Assembly: GCA_903884375.1 (NCBI GenBank)
Contig: CAISER010000024.1
Location: forward strand, 1-51,820
DNA from: Candidatus Collierbacteria bacterium
GTDB lineage: Bacteria; Patescibacteriota; Microgenomatia; UBA1400; MFAQ01
Length of the DNA stretch: 51,820 nucleotides
Reading direction: 5' to 3'
The notes below the pieces were generated by a model. It was not told the DNA's origin, made no database searches, and worked only from the letters and a program-made list of their open reading frames with translations. Made by a program: the position numbers and the translations under genes. Position 1 is the first letter of the stretch; every line of letters begins with the position of its first letter. Positions 18,319-27,820 of this stretch are shown here, in pieces.

Positions 18319-18849
18319 ATGTATTTAATTGTAGGATTGGGCAATCCCGGTGAAGAGTATAAAAAGACAAGACATAATGTGGGGTTTATGTTTGTTGATC
18401 GATTGGCCGATAAAGAGAATTTTTCTTATGATAAGAAGCAAGAAATTGAAGTGTTGACAATAAAAAATATGGTTTTGGCAAAACCACAAACTTTTATGAA
18501 TGATTCGGGAAGAGCGGTTCGAAAGATAATGGATTTTTATAAATGGAAGGTTGAAGATTTAGTAGTGATTCATGATGATTTGGATATTGCTTTTGGTGAG
18601 TTTAAAATCCAAAGAGATAAAGGACCAAAAGTGCACAATGGAATAAAATCTATTGAACGTACCTTGGGAAGGAGTGATTTTTGGAGGGTGCGGATTGGAA
18701 TTGATAATAGACAGCCGGGGGTTAGTTATGGAACTGGTGCCGATTATGTTCTTTCCTCTTTATCAAAAGATGAATTGAAAGAATTAGAGGGAGTTTTTGA
18801 CGAGGTAGAGAAAGAACTAATGGAAACTTTGAGCTTGAATATCAAATAG
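18319..18849 (+). CDS. pth: Peptidyl-tRNA hydrolase
   Basis: 'MYLIVGLGNPGEEYKKTRHNVGFMFVD', 'KPQTFMNDSGRAV', 'HDDLDIAFGEFKIQRDKG'. Confidence 0.96.
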   Translation: MYLIVGLGNPGEEYKKTRHNVGFMFVDRLADKENFSYDKKQEIEVLTIKNMVLAKPQTFMNDSGRAVRKIMDFYKWKVEDLVVIHDDLDIAFGEFKIQRDKGPKVHNGIKSIERTLGRSDFWRVRIGIDNRQPGVSYGTGADYVLSSLSKDELKELEGVFDEVEKELMETLSLNIK

Positions 18850-20625
18850 TTCTTTGTAACGTCCTTTTTTAGCCATGAGACTTTTGTGAGTTCCGTATTC
18901 AACAACGATGCCTTGTTCCAGAACAAGAATCTTGTCGGCTTTTCTGACTGTACTGAAACGATGAGAGACAAGAAAGATTATTTTTTCTTTGGCTACTTTT
19001 AATACTTGTTCAAAAATTTCTTCTTCAGCTTGAGGATCAACATTAGAAGTTGGCTCATCGAGAATAAGGACTTCAGATGGACGATAGAGGATACGAGCAA
19101 GAGCAACTCTTTGCCAGAGGCCTTTGGATGGTTCGACACCGTCTTTAAACTCCTTGTCTAAAGGATTTTTGTAGCCAAGAGGAAGAGATTTAATAAAATC
19201 AGTGATGCCAGTGAGACGGGCAGCATCCTTGATTTTTTTGAGATTTTTTTTCTGGGAAATATCTCCAAAGCGAATATTGTCCTCAACAGAAAAGGGGTAT
19301 TGGGCAAAGTCTTGAAAAAGAGCAGAAAACCGGAATCGATATTCTTTAATATTGTAGTTATTGATGTTTTTGCCGTTGATTAGAATATCGCCTTTTTGGG
19401 GTTCATAAAAACGACAAAGCAGTTTAATTAATGTGGTTTTTCCCGCACCATTTTTACCAACAATGGCGATATTTTCGGTAGGATTTATTTTGAAGGAGAC
19501 GTCTTTTAGAATCCAGTCGCGGGATTGAGGATATTTGAAGTAAACATGTTGGAATTCTATGCCTTGGCCAATTATTTTTGGGAAATGAGCTCCTTTGTCT
19601 TGATTTTCTTCAGGCAAGGCCATAAAAGTTTCGTAATCGGTAATGAAAAGATAGTTTTGGAAAATATCGTTAGCTTGTCGAATTAAATGACTAACACTAC
19701 TAATAAATTGATTGATAGCCTGACTTGTTATTTGGGAAGTACCAAGAGTTATTACCTGAATTATCGCTAAGTAATATAGATAAAGTCTGGTACTTGTTTC
19801 AAATATTGAAAGCGGCAGAGAAACCAGCTGACGTTTTTTGGCGAATTGGGCACTTAAATTCTGGCGCTTTCCAATTATTTCTTGAGCTAGTTTTAAGCGA
19901 CGCGCAAGGAGAATTTCGACGTGACCGAGGATTTTATTTTCATAGAGATAACGGCCCTTGACGGCAAAATCTTCAAGAGCTCCGCCAATTCGCCACCTGG
20001 GAGCGAACTCAGTGGAGAGTTTGTGTTGGGCTTTGGAGAAACCAACTCCAATAATAATGTTGGGCAAAGCGAGTATGATACAAGGGAGTATTATGAGAGG
20101 ACTAATGGTGAGAATGGGGATAGCAGTAGAGACGATTGTGAGAACAATTTCTGGGAAGGTGGAGAGGGGAACAATAAGAGACCATGCTGAACGGCCAGTA
20201 TTGTCGATAACTTTTTGGAGAACATTTCGAGTTTGGGGATCTTCAGCAGTTGAAACAGGAAGAAGATTTAATTTGCGAGAGATTGAGACTTGAATTTTTT
20301 CTAAAAGAAGGTTGGAAAGTTGAGAATTATAAACACTGTCAACTTCCCTAAGGATTTGCCGGATACGATCAATTAAAAGACCGGTGGTAGCGGCAATAAT
20401 CATATTTCTTATACCTGTAGTTATGTCGTGAGTGGTGACGGCATTAATAACAGAATCAATAAGAAATTTACCAACTAATAGCTCAGGGTAAACGAAAGCA
20501 CCGTTAATGGCGTTAGTAATAGAAACTATTAAGAACACAGACTTATTGGTTTCCCAGGCAATTTTTACTGTGGAAGAATAAGTTTTAAGAAATTCTTTGG
20601 CGTTGTCAAAAAGTTTGGGCATCAA
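18817..20625 (-). CDS. ABC transporter, fused permease/ATPase (MsbA-like)
   Basis: 'IAIVGKNGAGKTTLIKLLCRFYEPQKGDI', 'GLWQRVALARILYRPSEVLILDEPTS', 'FLVSHRFSTVRKAD'. Confidence 0.93.
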   Translation of the reverse strand: MMPKLFDNAKEFLKTYSSTVKIAWETNKSVFLIVSITNAINGAFVYPELLVGKFLIDSVINAVTTHDITTGIRNMIIAATTGLLIDRIRQILREVDSVYNSQLSNLLLEKIQVSISRKLNLLPVSTAEDPQTRNVLQKVIDNTGRSAWSLIVPLSTFPEIVLTIVSTAIPILTISPLIILPCIILALPNIIIGVGFSKAQHKLSTEFAPRWRIGGALEDFAVKGRYLYENKILGHVEILLARRLKLAQEIIGKRQNLSAQFAKKRQLVSLPLSIFETSTRLYLYYLAIIQVITLGTSQITSQAINQFISSVSHLIRQANDIFQNYLFITDYETFMALPEENQDKGAHFPKIIGQGIEFQHVYFKYPQSRDWILKDVSFKINPTENIAIVGKNGAGKTTLIKLLCRFYEPQKGDILINGKNINNYNIKEYRFRFSALFQDFAQYPFSVEDNIRFGDISQKKNLKKIKDAARLTGITDFIKSLPLGYKNPLDKEFKDGVEPSKGLWQRVALARILYRPSEVLILDEPTSNVDPQAEEEIFEQVLKVAKEKIIFLVSHRFSTVRKADKILVLEQGIVVEYGTHKSLMAKKGRYKELFDIQAQSFH

Positions 20626-20652
20626 TGATTATTTTACGTTAAAATATCGGTA

Positions 20653-20937
20653 ATGGATAAAGTTGGATTTAAACCGATGATAAGTATTTTGGATAAATAT
20701 GATTTGGAAGAAACGAAACAAAGAAGAATTAGCCGTGAGTTTCAGGATTATGCATATCGATTGGCAGTGGAACTTGATGATACAGCTCATACGGCAATAT
20801 ATATGAGGTTGGCAAAAAACACTCCACGAGAAATCATTGAACAGGCAAGACTGTTTGTCTTGGGAGCAATTAACCCAACCAGTAAAGGAAAACTGTTTAT
20901 GTGGAAGTTGAAACAGTTAAAAGAGGAAAAGAAATAG
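20653..20937 (+). CDS. Hypothetical protein
   Basis: 94-aa ORF with start right after the divergent ABC gene; no recognised motif. Confidence 0.55.
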   Translation: MDKVGFKPMISILDKYDLEETKQRRISREFQDYAYRLAVELDDTAHTAIYMRLAKNTPREIIEQARLFVLGAINPTSKGKLFMWKLKQLKEEKK

Positions 20938-21016
20938 ACTAATATTCCCGGTATGGGAGGCTGTTTTAGCTGAGGACTAGGATCGAGATAACGGCGTTTG
21001 ATAAGATAAATACTGA

Positions 21017-22270
21017 ATGATAAAGAAGTATGGTTATGGTTTGTTCCGCGATTCCATGTGGGCTCGAGTACTGACAGTGTCAGTAATTTTGTTCTTTGTG
21101 TATTTGGGGGATGCCATTTTAAGTGATTGGGTGCCTTCATTTATGCAGAAGGTGTTGGGAGGTTCGGTATTAATGGGTATTGTTTTTGCCTTTTCTTCTA
21201 TGGTGGGATTTATGAGCGATATGATTTTTCCGCAATTGTTAAAAAAATATAAAGCCAGAAGGTTAATTCTGTTGTCCATTGGCGCAAGTCTGGTTTTTTC
21301 TGGAATATTGATGTGGACTACTTCTTGGTCATGGATGGCTCTTTTTTTGTTGGCAATGGCCGTTTGGGGGATTTATTATGAACTGTTGTGGTTTGGATCG
21401 GCACAATTTGTTTCCGATAATGTACCTGTTGGATCAAGATCAGGAGTGTGGGGAGTGATAAGTGTTTTTAAGAGTTTGGCATATTTTATTGGCCCGATTT
21501 TTGGAAGTTGGTTGGTGATAGGTAGAGGAAATTTGGCAGTTGTAATTACTGCAGCAGCTGCTGTTTGTGTCGGGTATATTGTTTGGGTTTTTACAAATAA
21601 AACAGAAAGGTCTTTTGAGCAAAATATTGAACCGATGGAGAAGTTCCATATTCTTGAGGAGTTGGGGTACTGGAAAGTTTTGTTTGGACATGTTTGGCCT
21701 GTGTTATTAATCAGCTTAATGATGGGATTGATCGACGCTACGTATTGGACGACAGGGGCAGTATTGTCTGATAATATGGCAAAAAATGGATTTCTTGGTA
21801 GCTTGTTTTTACCTGCCTATATGTTGCCACCTATTTTTATGGGAGTAATTTTGGCAAAATGGGGAGTGTATAAAGGGAAAAAGAAAATAGCAGAAATATT
21901 TTTATTATTATCGGGAATATTACTAACCTGTTTGGGATTTAAAGAAAATTTGGAATTAATGCTTTTATTGTCGTTTTTGATTGGGGCGTCTCTATCTATT
22001 GCCTGGCCGATGGTGGATGCTGTTTATTCGGATATTTTGGTAAGAATGGGGAAGGAGCGAAAACACATGGTGGGATTGTCAAGCTCGACCGTATCGTTGG
22101 CATATGTCGTTGGACCAATTATGGCGGGAATTATTTCTAGTAAGGTCGGTGAAAGAATTACTTTTGTGACATTAGGGGGATTGGTTGTGTTGATGGCTGT
22201 TTTGTTGTTGTTTGTAACACCTAAAAAACTGAAACTGCCTCAAACTGAGATTGCCGAATGGAAGGACTGA
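21017..22270 (+). CDS. MFS transporter
   Basis: About 12 TM segments over 417 aa with MFS-like loops. Confidence 0.8.
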   Translation: MIKKYGYGLFRDSMWARVLTVSVILFFVYLGDAILSDWVPSFMQKVLGGSVLMGIVFAFSSMVGFMSDMIFPQLLKKYKARRLILLSIGASLVFSGILMWTTSWSWMALFLLAMAVWGIYYELLWFGSAQFVSDNVPVGSRSGVWGVISVFKSLAYFIGPIFGSWLVIGRGNLAVVITAAAAVCVGYIVWVFTNKTERSFEQNIEPMEKFHILEELGYWKVLFGHVWPVLLISLMMGLIDATYWTTGAVLSDNMAKNGFLGSLFLPAYMLPPIFMGVILAKWGVYKGKKKIAEIFLLLSGILLTCLGFKENLELMLLLSFLIGASLSIAWPMVDAVYSDILVRMGKERKHMVGLSSSTVSLAYVVGPIMAGIISSKVGERITFVTLGGLVVLMAVLLLFVTPKKLKLPQTEIAEWKD

Positions 22271-22276
22271 GACGGA

Positions 22277-22849
22277 TTGTGTACAATGAAATTGATGTTT
22301 AAAGGAAAAATTTGGCTCCATCAAATAGTAATTTTCGGAGTATTGGCGGTATTGGTATTTTGGAGTGTAATAAATAGAAGTTTTATTTTCAACTTAGGTT
22401 TGTTATGGTGGCTTTTGGGTGCCTTGATTGGGTTTTTGTTTGTATTTTTGGATAGATTTTTTTATAGTGTAATATCGAATCCTAATGAGACGCTGAGTCT
22501 CCGTTTGAAGGAGTTGTTTGGCCAAAGAAATTATCTTGAAGGAGTAAAGCTTTTGTTGGCTGAGCGATATGACCAGAAAGAATTGGTGATGAGGAGTTTT
22601 ATGTTTGTCGTGGTGTGGATAGTCTTAGCCTTTTTTACGATGACGAGTGTGGTGAATTTTTTTGCCAGAGGTTTGATGCTCGGGATTGGAACACATTTAA
22701 TTTTTGATTTAATTTATGATTTTACTCACGATAAAGAAAGACTGGATAAGTGGTTTTGGCAGATTAAAAGAACGTTGGAGCCAGAAGAAAAGTTTTGGTT
22801 TGTGGTAATTGTGAGTGTTATCTATTTATTAATAGCTTTTAATTTGTAA
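22277..22849 (+). CDS. Hypothetical multi-pass membrane protein
   Basis: 190-aa ORF with about four to five TM helices. Confidence 0.6.
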   Translation: MCTMKLMFKGKIWLHQIVIFGVLAVLVFWSVINRSFIFNLGLLWWLLGALIGFLFVFLDRFFYSVISNPNETLSLRLKELFGQRNYLEGVKLLLAERYDQKELVMRSFMFVVVWIVLAFFTMTSVVNFFARGLMLGIGTHLIFDLIYDFTHDKERLDKWFWQIKRTLEPEEKFWFVVIVSVIYLLIAFNL

Positions 22850-22856
22850 AAAGGAG

Positions 22857-22895
22857 TTGACAGAGGATTGTTTTTAATATACCATGGGGGGTATA
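22857..22895 (+). promoter_or_regulatory. Promoter (TTGACA at 22857) with overlapping CsoR-like palindromic operator TATACCATGGGGGGTATA (about 22878-22895)
   Basis: TATACC-N6-GGTATA dyad with central G-run directly abutting the ATG of a CsoR-family gene. Confidence 0.6.
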
Positions 22896-23122
22896 TGTCA
22901 TTAGAAGAAAAAAAGAAACTACAGGTAATGTTAAAAAGAATTCAAGGGCAAGTTGGCGGAATTGAGAGAATGGTAAGTGATGATAAAAATTGCGATGCGG
23001 TGGTGACCCAAGTGGTAGCTTCAATGAGTTCTTTGAAAAGTGTTGCTAAAACACTTCTAGCTGACGCTGTTGGTAGTTGTTCAAAAGAAGAATATACTAA
23101 ACTATTAAAGAGATTTCTTTAA
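22895..23122 (+). CDS. CsoR/CstR/FrmR-family (DUF156) transcriptional repressor
   Basis: 'LKRIQGQVGGIERMVSDDKNCDAVVTQVVASMSSLKSVAKTLL...C'. ORF-track start (22868) lies in the promoter; ATG at 22895 preferred. Confidence 0.88.
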   Translation: MSLEEKKKLQVMLKRIQGQVGGIERMVSDDKNCDAVVTQVVASMSSLKSVAKTLLADAVGSCSKEEYTKLLKRFL

Positions 23123-23148
23123 AATATTAATAATTTATAAAAAATAAA

Positions 23149-23472
23149 ATGGAACTAATTCACTTTACGGATGCAAGTTTTGATGAGACGGTATTAAAGG
23201 CGGAAAAACCTGTGCTGGTAGATTTTTTTGCGGATTGGTGTGGTCCATGTAGAATGGTTGCGCCAGTAATCGAGGAAATCGCGAGTAGCTTTGGTGAAAA
23301 AATTGTTGTGGGAAAAGTTGACGTTGATGCAAATCCTGGTGTCGCCGGAAAATATGGAGTGATGAGTATTCCAACAGTGATTCTTTTTAATCAAGGAAAA
23401 GAAATGGAAAGACAGGTGGGTTTCGGAGGAAAGGAAATTTACGAGGAGATGGTTAAAAAGGTGTTGAAATAG
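23149..23472 (+). CDS. trxA: Thioredoxin
   Basis: 'VLVDFFADWCGPCRMVAPVIEEIA', 'YGVMSIPTVILF'. Confidence 0.96.
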   Translation: MELIHFTDASFDETVLKAEKPVLVDFFADWCGPCRMVAPVIEEIASSFGEKIVVGKVDVDANPGVAGKYGVMSIPTVILFNQGKEMERQVGFGGKEIYEEMVKKVLK

Positions 23473-23474
23473 TC

Positions 23475-24455
23475 ATGAATAAATATGATGTGATTGTCAT
23501 TGGTGGAGGGCCAAGTGGCTACACCAGTGCAATATATTTGGGAAGAGCTGCTCTTTCGGTGTTGGTTTTGGCCGGAGCTCAACCAGGCGGTCAACTAGTT
23601 TTTACTTCAGAGGTGGAAAATTTTCCTGGGTTTACCAAGGGAATTATGGGACCTGATTTGATGATGGCGATGGAAGCTCAAGCAAAAAGATTTGGTGTAG
23701 AAGTTTTATACAAGGAGGTTAGTAAGGTGGATTTATTAAAAGAGACTAAAAGTGTTTGGGTTGATGAAACCGAGTATCAAGCTAATGCGATAATCGTGTC
23801 AACCGGAGCGACTTCAAAAATGATTGGTATAGGTGAAGAAGCATACGTCGGACGAGGGGTAAGTACCTGTGCTGTTTGTGATGCTGCATTTTTTAAAGGT
23901 AAGAAGACTTTTGTTGTAGGTGGAGGTGATGCGGCAATGGAGGATACAATGGCCTTGTTGAAGTTTGCTGATGAAGTAACAATAGTGCACAGAAGAGATG
24001 AATTTAGAGCCAGTAAAATTATGCAAGACAGAGTACTTTCAAATTCCAAAGTGAAAGTTATGTGGAATAGTGAAGTTGTAGGAGTTTCCGGTGAGTCAAA
24101 ACTATCATCGATTAAAGTAAAAGATATTAAAACAGGAAAAATTTCTGAGCAGCAACTAGATGGATTGTTTGTGGCGATTGGTCACGTGCCAACGACAAAA
24201 ATGTTTGAAGGAATATTAGAGCTTGATGAAAAGGGATATCTACGTACAACAATGACCGCTTTAATGAGAGATGTGAAATGGAGAGTTTCCGAAAAAGATA
24301 TGTGGCTTGATGGGTTTCCTACAATGACTTCAGTTGATGGTGTGTTTGGTTGTGGGGATGTGGTGGATTATCGTTATCGACAGGCGATAACAGCAGCAGG
24401 GATGGGGTGTCAGGCGGCTTTGGATGCAGAAAAATATTTAACAGAACACAAGTAA
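23475..24455 (+). CDS. trxB: Thioredoxin reductase
   Basis: 'VIVIGGGPSGYTSAIYLGRA', 'CAVCDAAFF', 'VVGGGDAAMEDTMALLKFA', 'VFGCGDVVDYRYRQAITAAGMGCQAALDAE'. Confidence 0.95.
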   Translation: MNKYDVIVIGGGPSGYTSAIYLGRAALSVLVLAGAQPGGQLVFTSEVENFPGFTKGIMGPDLMMAMEAQAKRFGVEVLYKEVSKVDLLKETKSVWVDETEYQANAIIVSTGATSKMIGIGEEAYVGRGVSTCAVCDAAFFKGKKTFVVGGGDAAMEDTMALLKFADEVTIVHRRDEFRASKIMQDRVLSNSKVKVMWNSEVVGVSGESKLSSIKVKDIKTGKISEQQLDGLFVAIGHVPTTKMFEGILELDEKGYLRTTMTALMRDVKWRVSEKDMWLDGFPTMTSVDGVFGCGDVVDYRYRQAITAAGMGCQAALDAEKYLTEHK

Positions 24456-24462
24456 GGTTAAA

Positions 24463-26145
24463 GTGTTTAAAAACGAAATAATTAGAGAAGCAGTAGCGGA
24501 GTTTGCTTTAGACAAAAATTTTTCGGTGGAACATCCAGCTCAAGAAAATCTGGGTGATTACTCAACAAACGTGGCTATGTTGTTAGCCAAAGAACTTGGA
24601 AGGAACCCTCGAGAATTAGCGGTAGATTTGGTAAATAAACTTCAAGAAAATAAAAAGTTAATGAAACAGATTGAGAAGATTGAACCCGCCGGACCGGGAT
24701 TTATTAATTTTTGGGTTAAAGATGAAGTATTGATTCAAGCATTAAATGAGGGATTGCAAAAGGGAGAAGCTTTGGGAGAAAGTGATTTTATGAAAGGCAA
24801 AAAAGTTTTGGTAGAGTATTCATCGCCCAATATCGCCAAGAGCTTTTCTGTGGGACATCTGCGATCGACAATTATTGGTCAAGCAATATTTAATTTGTAT
24901 AAACATTGTGGAAGCAAAATAACAAATGATAATCATCTGGGTGATTGGGGAACTCAATTTGGCATGATTATCGCGGCGATTGAGGAAGATAGTAATTTTG
25001 ACTGGAGCAGTACTGATATGCAAAAACTAGAAGAGATTTATGTTGATTTTAATAAAAAAATTGAAGAAACTCCAAAACTGCGGACAAAAGCAAAAGAAGC
25101 ATTTTTACGATTGGAAAAAGGTGATGAATCGGCAAGAGAGATATGGCAAAAATCGGTAGAGATATCAATGAAAGAATTTGAGAAAATTTATAAAAAATTA
25201 AATGTTAATTTTGAGCATGTTTTGGGAGAATCAGAGTATATAAAAATAATGCCAGAAATAATTGAAGAAGCAAAATCAAAAAACATTGCTTCGATTGGTG
25301 AGGAAGGGGCTTTGATTGTGAAGTTTTTGGATAAGCGAGGAAAAGAACAAATGCCTCCGGCAATGCTGGTAAAAAGTGATGGATCAACAACTTATTTCAC
25401 AAGGGATTTGGCAACAATAAAAATGAGATTGTTTAATCCAGAACTAAAATCAGATTTATATGTATACGAGGTGGGTGGAGAACAACGATTACATCTGAAA
25501 CAAGTGTTTGCTGCTGCCAAAAAACTATGGCCCAGGGAAACAGAGAAAACAGAATTTGTTCATGTGGCTCACGGTTTGTTGAGTTTGCCAGAAGGGAAAA
25601 TGAGTACAAGAAAAGGTAATACGATCAAGTTAGATGATTTACTTTCAAGGGCTGAAGAAAAAGCGGTTGGTGGTTTGGTAATGTCTGTTGGCGCGGTAAA
25701 ATATAACGAACTTAAAAGATCGCCCGGAGTGGATTATATTTTCAAGTGGGATGAAGCATTGTCGATGGAGGGGAATAGCGCACCATATTTGCAGTATGTT
25801 TATGTAAGGACAAGGGGAATATTGAGCAAGTTTGGTAATAAATTGGAAAAAATTGTGACAGATAAAAAAAAGTTTGTTAATGAAGACGAAAAAATGTTGG
25901 CCAGATGGTTGACACTTCGGTTTGTTGATGGTGAAGTGATGGAGTCGGCCGCACGAAACTTTGCTCCACAACAAATTTGTGCATATTTATTTGAAACAGC
26001 ACAAAAGTTTAATGGGTTTTATGAAAGGAATAAGGTAATCGGAGTCGAAAATCAAAGTTTGCGTTTGGCACTTACCGTGTTAACCGGTGAGGCTATAAAA
26101 AAGGGATTGAGTATTTTGGGAATAGAAACTGTGGAGAAGATGTGA
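24463..26145 (+). CDS. argS: Arginyl-tRNA synthetase
   Basis: 'VEYSSPNIAKSFSVGHLRSTIIG', 'DNHLGDWGTQFG', 'LPEGKMSTRKGN'. GTG start. Confidence 0.95.
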   Translation: MFKNEIIREAVAEFALDKNFSVEHPAQENLGDYSTNVAMLLAKELGRNPRELAVDLVNKLQENKKLMKQIEKIEPAGPGFINFWVKDEVLIQALNEGLQKGEALGESDFMKGKKVLVEYSSPNIAKSFSVGHLRSTIIGQAIFNLYKHCGSKITNDNHLGDWGTQFGMIIAAIEEDSNFDWSSTDMQKLEEIYVDFNKKIEETPKLRTKAKEAFLRLEKGDESAREIWQKSVEISMKEFEKIYKKLNVNFEHVLGESEYIKIMPEIIEEAKSKNIASIGEEGALIVKFLDKRGKEQMPPAMLVKSDGSTTYFTRDLATIKMRLFNPELKSDLYVYEVGGEQRLHLKQVFAAAKKLWPRETEKTEFVHVAHGLLSLPEGKMSTRKGNTIKLDDLLSRAEEKAVGGLVMSVGAVKYNELKRSPGVDYIFKWDEALSMEGNSAPYLQYVYVRTRGILSKFGNKLEKIVTDKKKFVNEDEKMLARWLTLRFVDGEVMESAARNFAPQQICAYLFETAQKFNGFYERNKVIGVENQSLRLALTVLTGEAIKKGLSILGIETVEKM

Positions 26146-26163
26146 CAATGGTAAAATTTGAAC

Positions 26164-27639
26164 ATGGCAAGTAGACTGGAAGAAATTCTAAAAGAAAGAG
26201 AAAAGAAAATTGAAACTTTGAAAAAGAAGGGAATTGATTTATATCCCGCTCGAAGTGTCAAGGAAAAAACCAATAGAGAGGTGGTGGATAACTTTGAAAA
26301 GTATGATGGGAAAACATTGACCTTGGCAGGAAGAATTATGGCCTGGAGAGAGCACGGTAAACTAATTTTTGGACAGATTCAAGATCAGTCCGGCAAAATA
26401 CAACTTTTTATTCGAGCTGATTTTATGTTAAAAGCCGATAAGGCAAAACAAACTTTAGGATTTGAAGAACTTGATTTGTTGGATATCGGTGACATTATTC
26501 AAACAAGCGGAGTAGTAGTAAAAACAAGAACGGGAGAGGTATCTTTGCAGGTTAAGGAAATTAAGATACTAACAAAAGCCAGGCTCCCCTTACCTGAAAA
26601 ATGGGTGGGAATTGTGGATCCAGACGAAGCTTTTCGTAAAAGATATCTCGATTTATTAATGAGTCCAGAAAAGATCAAACGATTTGAGAGAAAGGCAAAA
26701 TTTTGGAGTGAGTGTCGTAAATTTATGGCCGACAACGGATTCTTAGAAGTGGAGACACCAGTACTGGAGGCAGTAACTGGCGGTGCTGATGCAAAACCTT
26801 TTGTAACGCACATGAACGCCATCGATCAAGATTTTTTCCTTAGAATTTCAACGGAACTTTATCAAAAAAGACTAATCGGAGCCGGATTTGAAAAGATTTA
26901 TACCTTGGCACCTAATTTCCGGAATGAAGGTATGGATGATGAACATTTGCCAGAGTATTACTCGTTGGAATGGTATTGGGCCTTTGCTGATTACCGAGAT
27001 AACATGCAACTTAGTAGAGAGTTGTTTCGTAATCTTGCCAAAAATGTATATGGGAAGACGAAGTTTGTGAGCCGAGGAATGGAGTTTGATTTGGCTGATG
27101 ATTGGAAGGAAATCGACTATCTTAAGATAATAAAAGAAAAAATTGGAATTGATATTGTTAACTCGAGTGAGGAAGAAATGATTGAGGTAATTAAAAAAGC
27201 AGGAGTGAAATTGACTGGTGAGATAAATAGAGCCAGACTTATCGATAATTGTTGGAAGGTTGTAAGAAAAACAATCGCAGGACCGGCTTTTTTGGTTAAT
27301 GAACTAAAAGCAATGTCTCCTTTAGCAAAAAGTAAACCAGAAAACCCAGAGCTGACTGAAAGATTCCATATAATAATCGCCGGATCGGAGTTGGGGAATG
27401 GTTATTCCGAGTTAAATGACCCAATGGACCAAAAAGAGAGATTTGACGAGCAAGAAAAAGCAAGAAAAAAAGGAGATGATGAAGCACAGATGTTGGATAT
27501 GGATTTTGTGGAAATGCTTTCATATGGTATGCCACCAACTTCAGGGTTTGGGATGTCGGAGAGGCTATTTTGGTTTATGGAAGATGTGTCTGCCCGAGAA
27601 GGTACTTTATTTCCTCCACTTCGGGTAAGGAAAGATTGA
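26164..27639 (+). CDS. lysS: Lysyl-tRNA synthetase (class II)
   Basis: 'FEKIYTLAPNFRNEGMDDEHLPEYYSLEWYWAF', 'GSELGNGYSELNDPMDQKERF', 'GFGMSERLFWFM'. Confidence 0.95.
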   Translation: MASRLEEILKEREKKIETLKKKGIDLYPARSVKEKTNREVVDNFEKYDGKTLTLAGRIMAWREHGKLIFGQIQDQSGKIQLFIRADFMLKADKAKQTLGFEELDLLDIGDIIQTSGVVVKTRTGEVSLQVKEIKILTKARLPLPEKWVGIVDPDEAFRKRYLDLLMSPEKIKRFERKAKFWSECRKFMADNGFLEVETPVLEAVTGGADAKPFVTHMNAIDQDFFLRISTELYQKRLIGAGFEKIYTLAPNFRNEGMDDEHLPEYYSLEWYWAFADYRDNMQLSRELFRNLAKNVYGKTKFVSRGMEFDLADDWKEIDYLKIIKEKIGIDIVNSSEEEMIEVIKKAGVKLTGEINRARLIDNCWKVVRKTIAGPAFLVNELKAMSPLAKSKPENPELTERFHIIIAGSELGNGYSELNDPMDQKERFDEQEKARKKGDDEAQMLDMDFVEMLSYGMPPTSGFGMSERLFWFMEDVSAREGTLFPPLRVRKD

Positions 27640-27642
27640 GTA

Positions 27643-27800
27643 GCAAGGTGGTATACTTTAGCTATAAGTAAATCGCTTTGTTGAACCGATTACCAACCGG
27701 AGAAAAGCAGGGAAAAAGCACCAACGCTTTAATTAAGAGGCTACCTAGCAAACAAGATGGAACCACCCGTAAGGGTTCTTGTAAGAAGGGTAGTTTTTTT
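27643..27800 (+). promoter_or_regulatory. T-box-like attenuator leader of thrS
   Basis: T-box-like 'AAGATGGAACCACCC' (27754-27768) can pair with 'GGGTAGTT' (27788-27795) followed by T-run (terminator), or with upstream 'GGTGGT' (about 27648-27653). Precedes thrS. Confidence 0.55.
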
Positions 27801-27820
27801 ATTAATTAAATAAATACATT

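Noticed and set aside
19725-20293. Plus-strand ORFs antisense to the ABC transporter
   Set aside because: Shadow ORFs of a clear ABC transporter gene.
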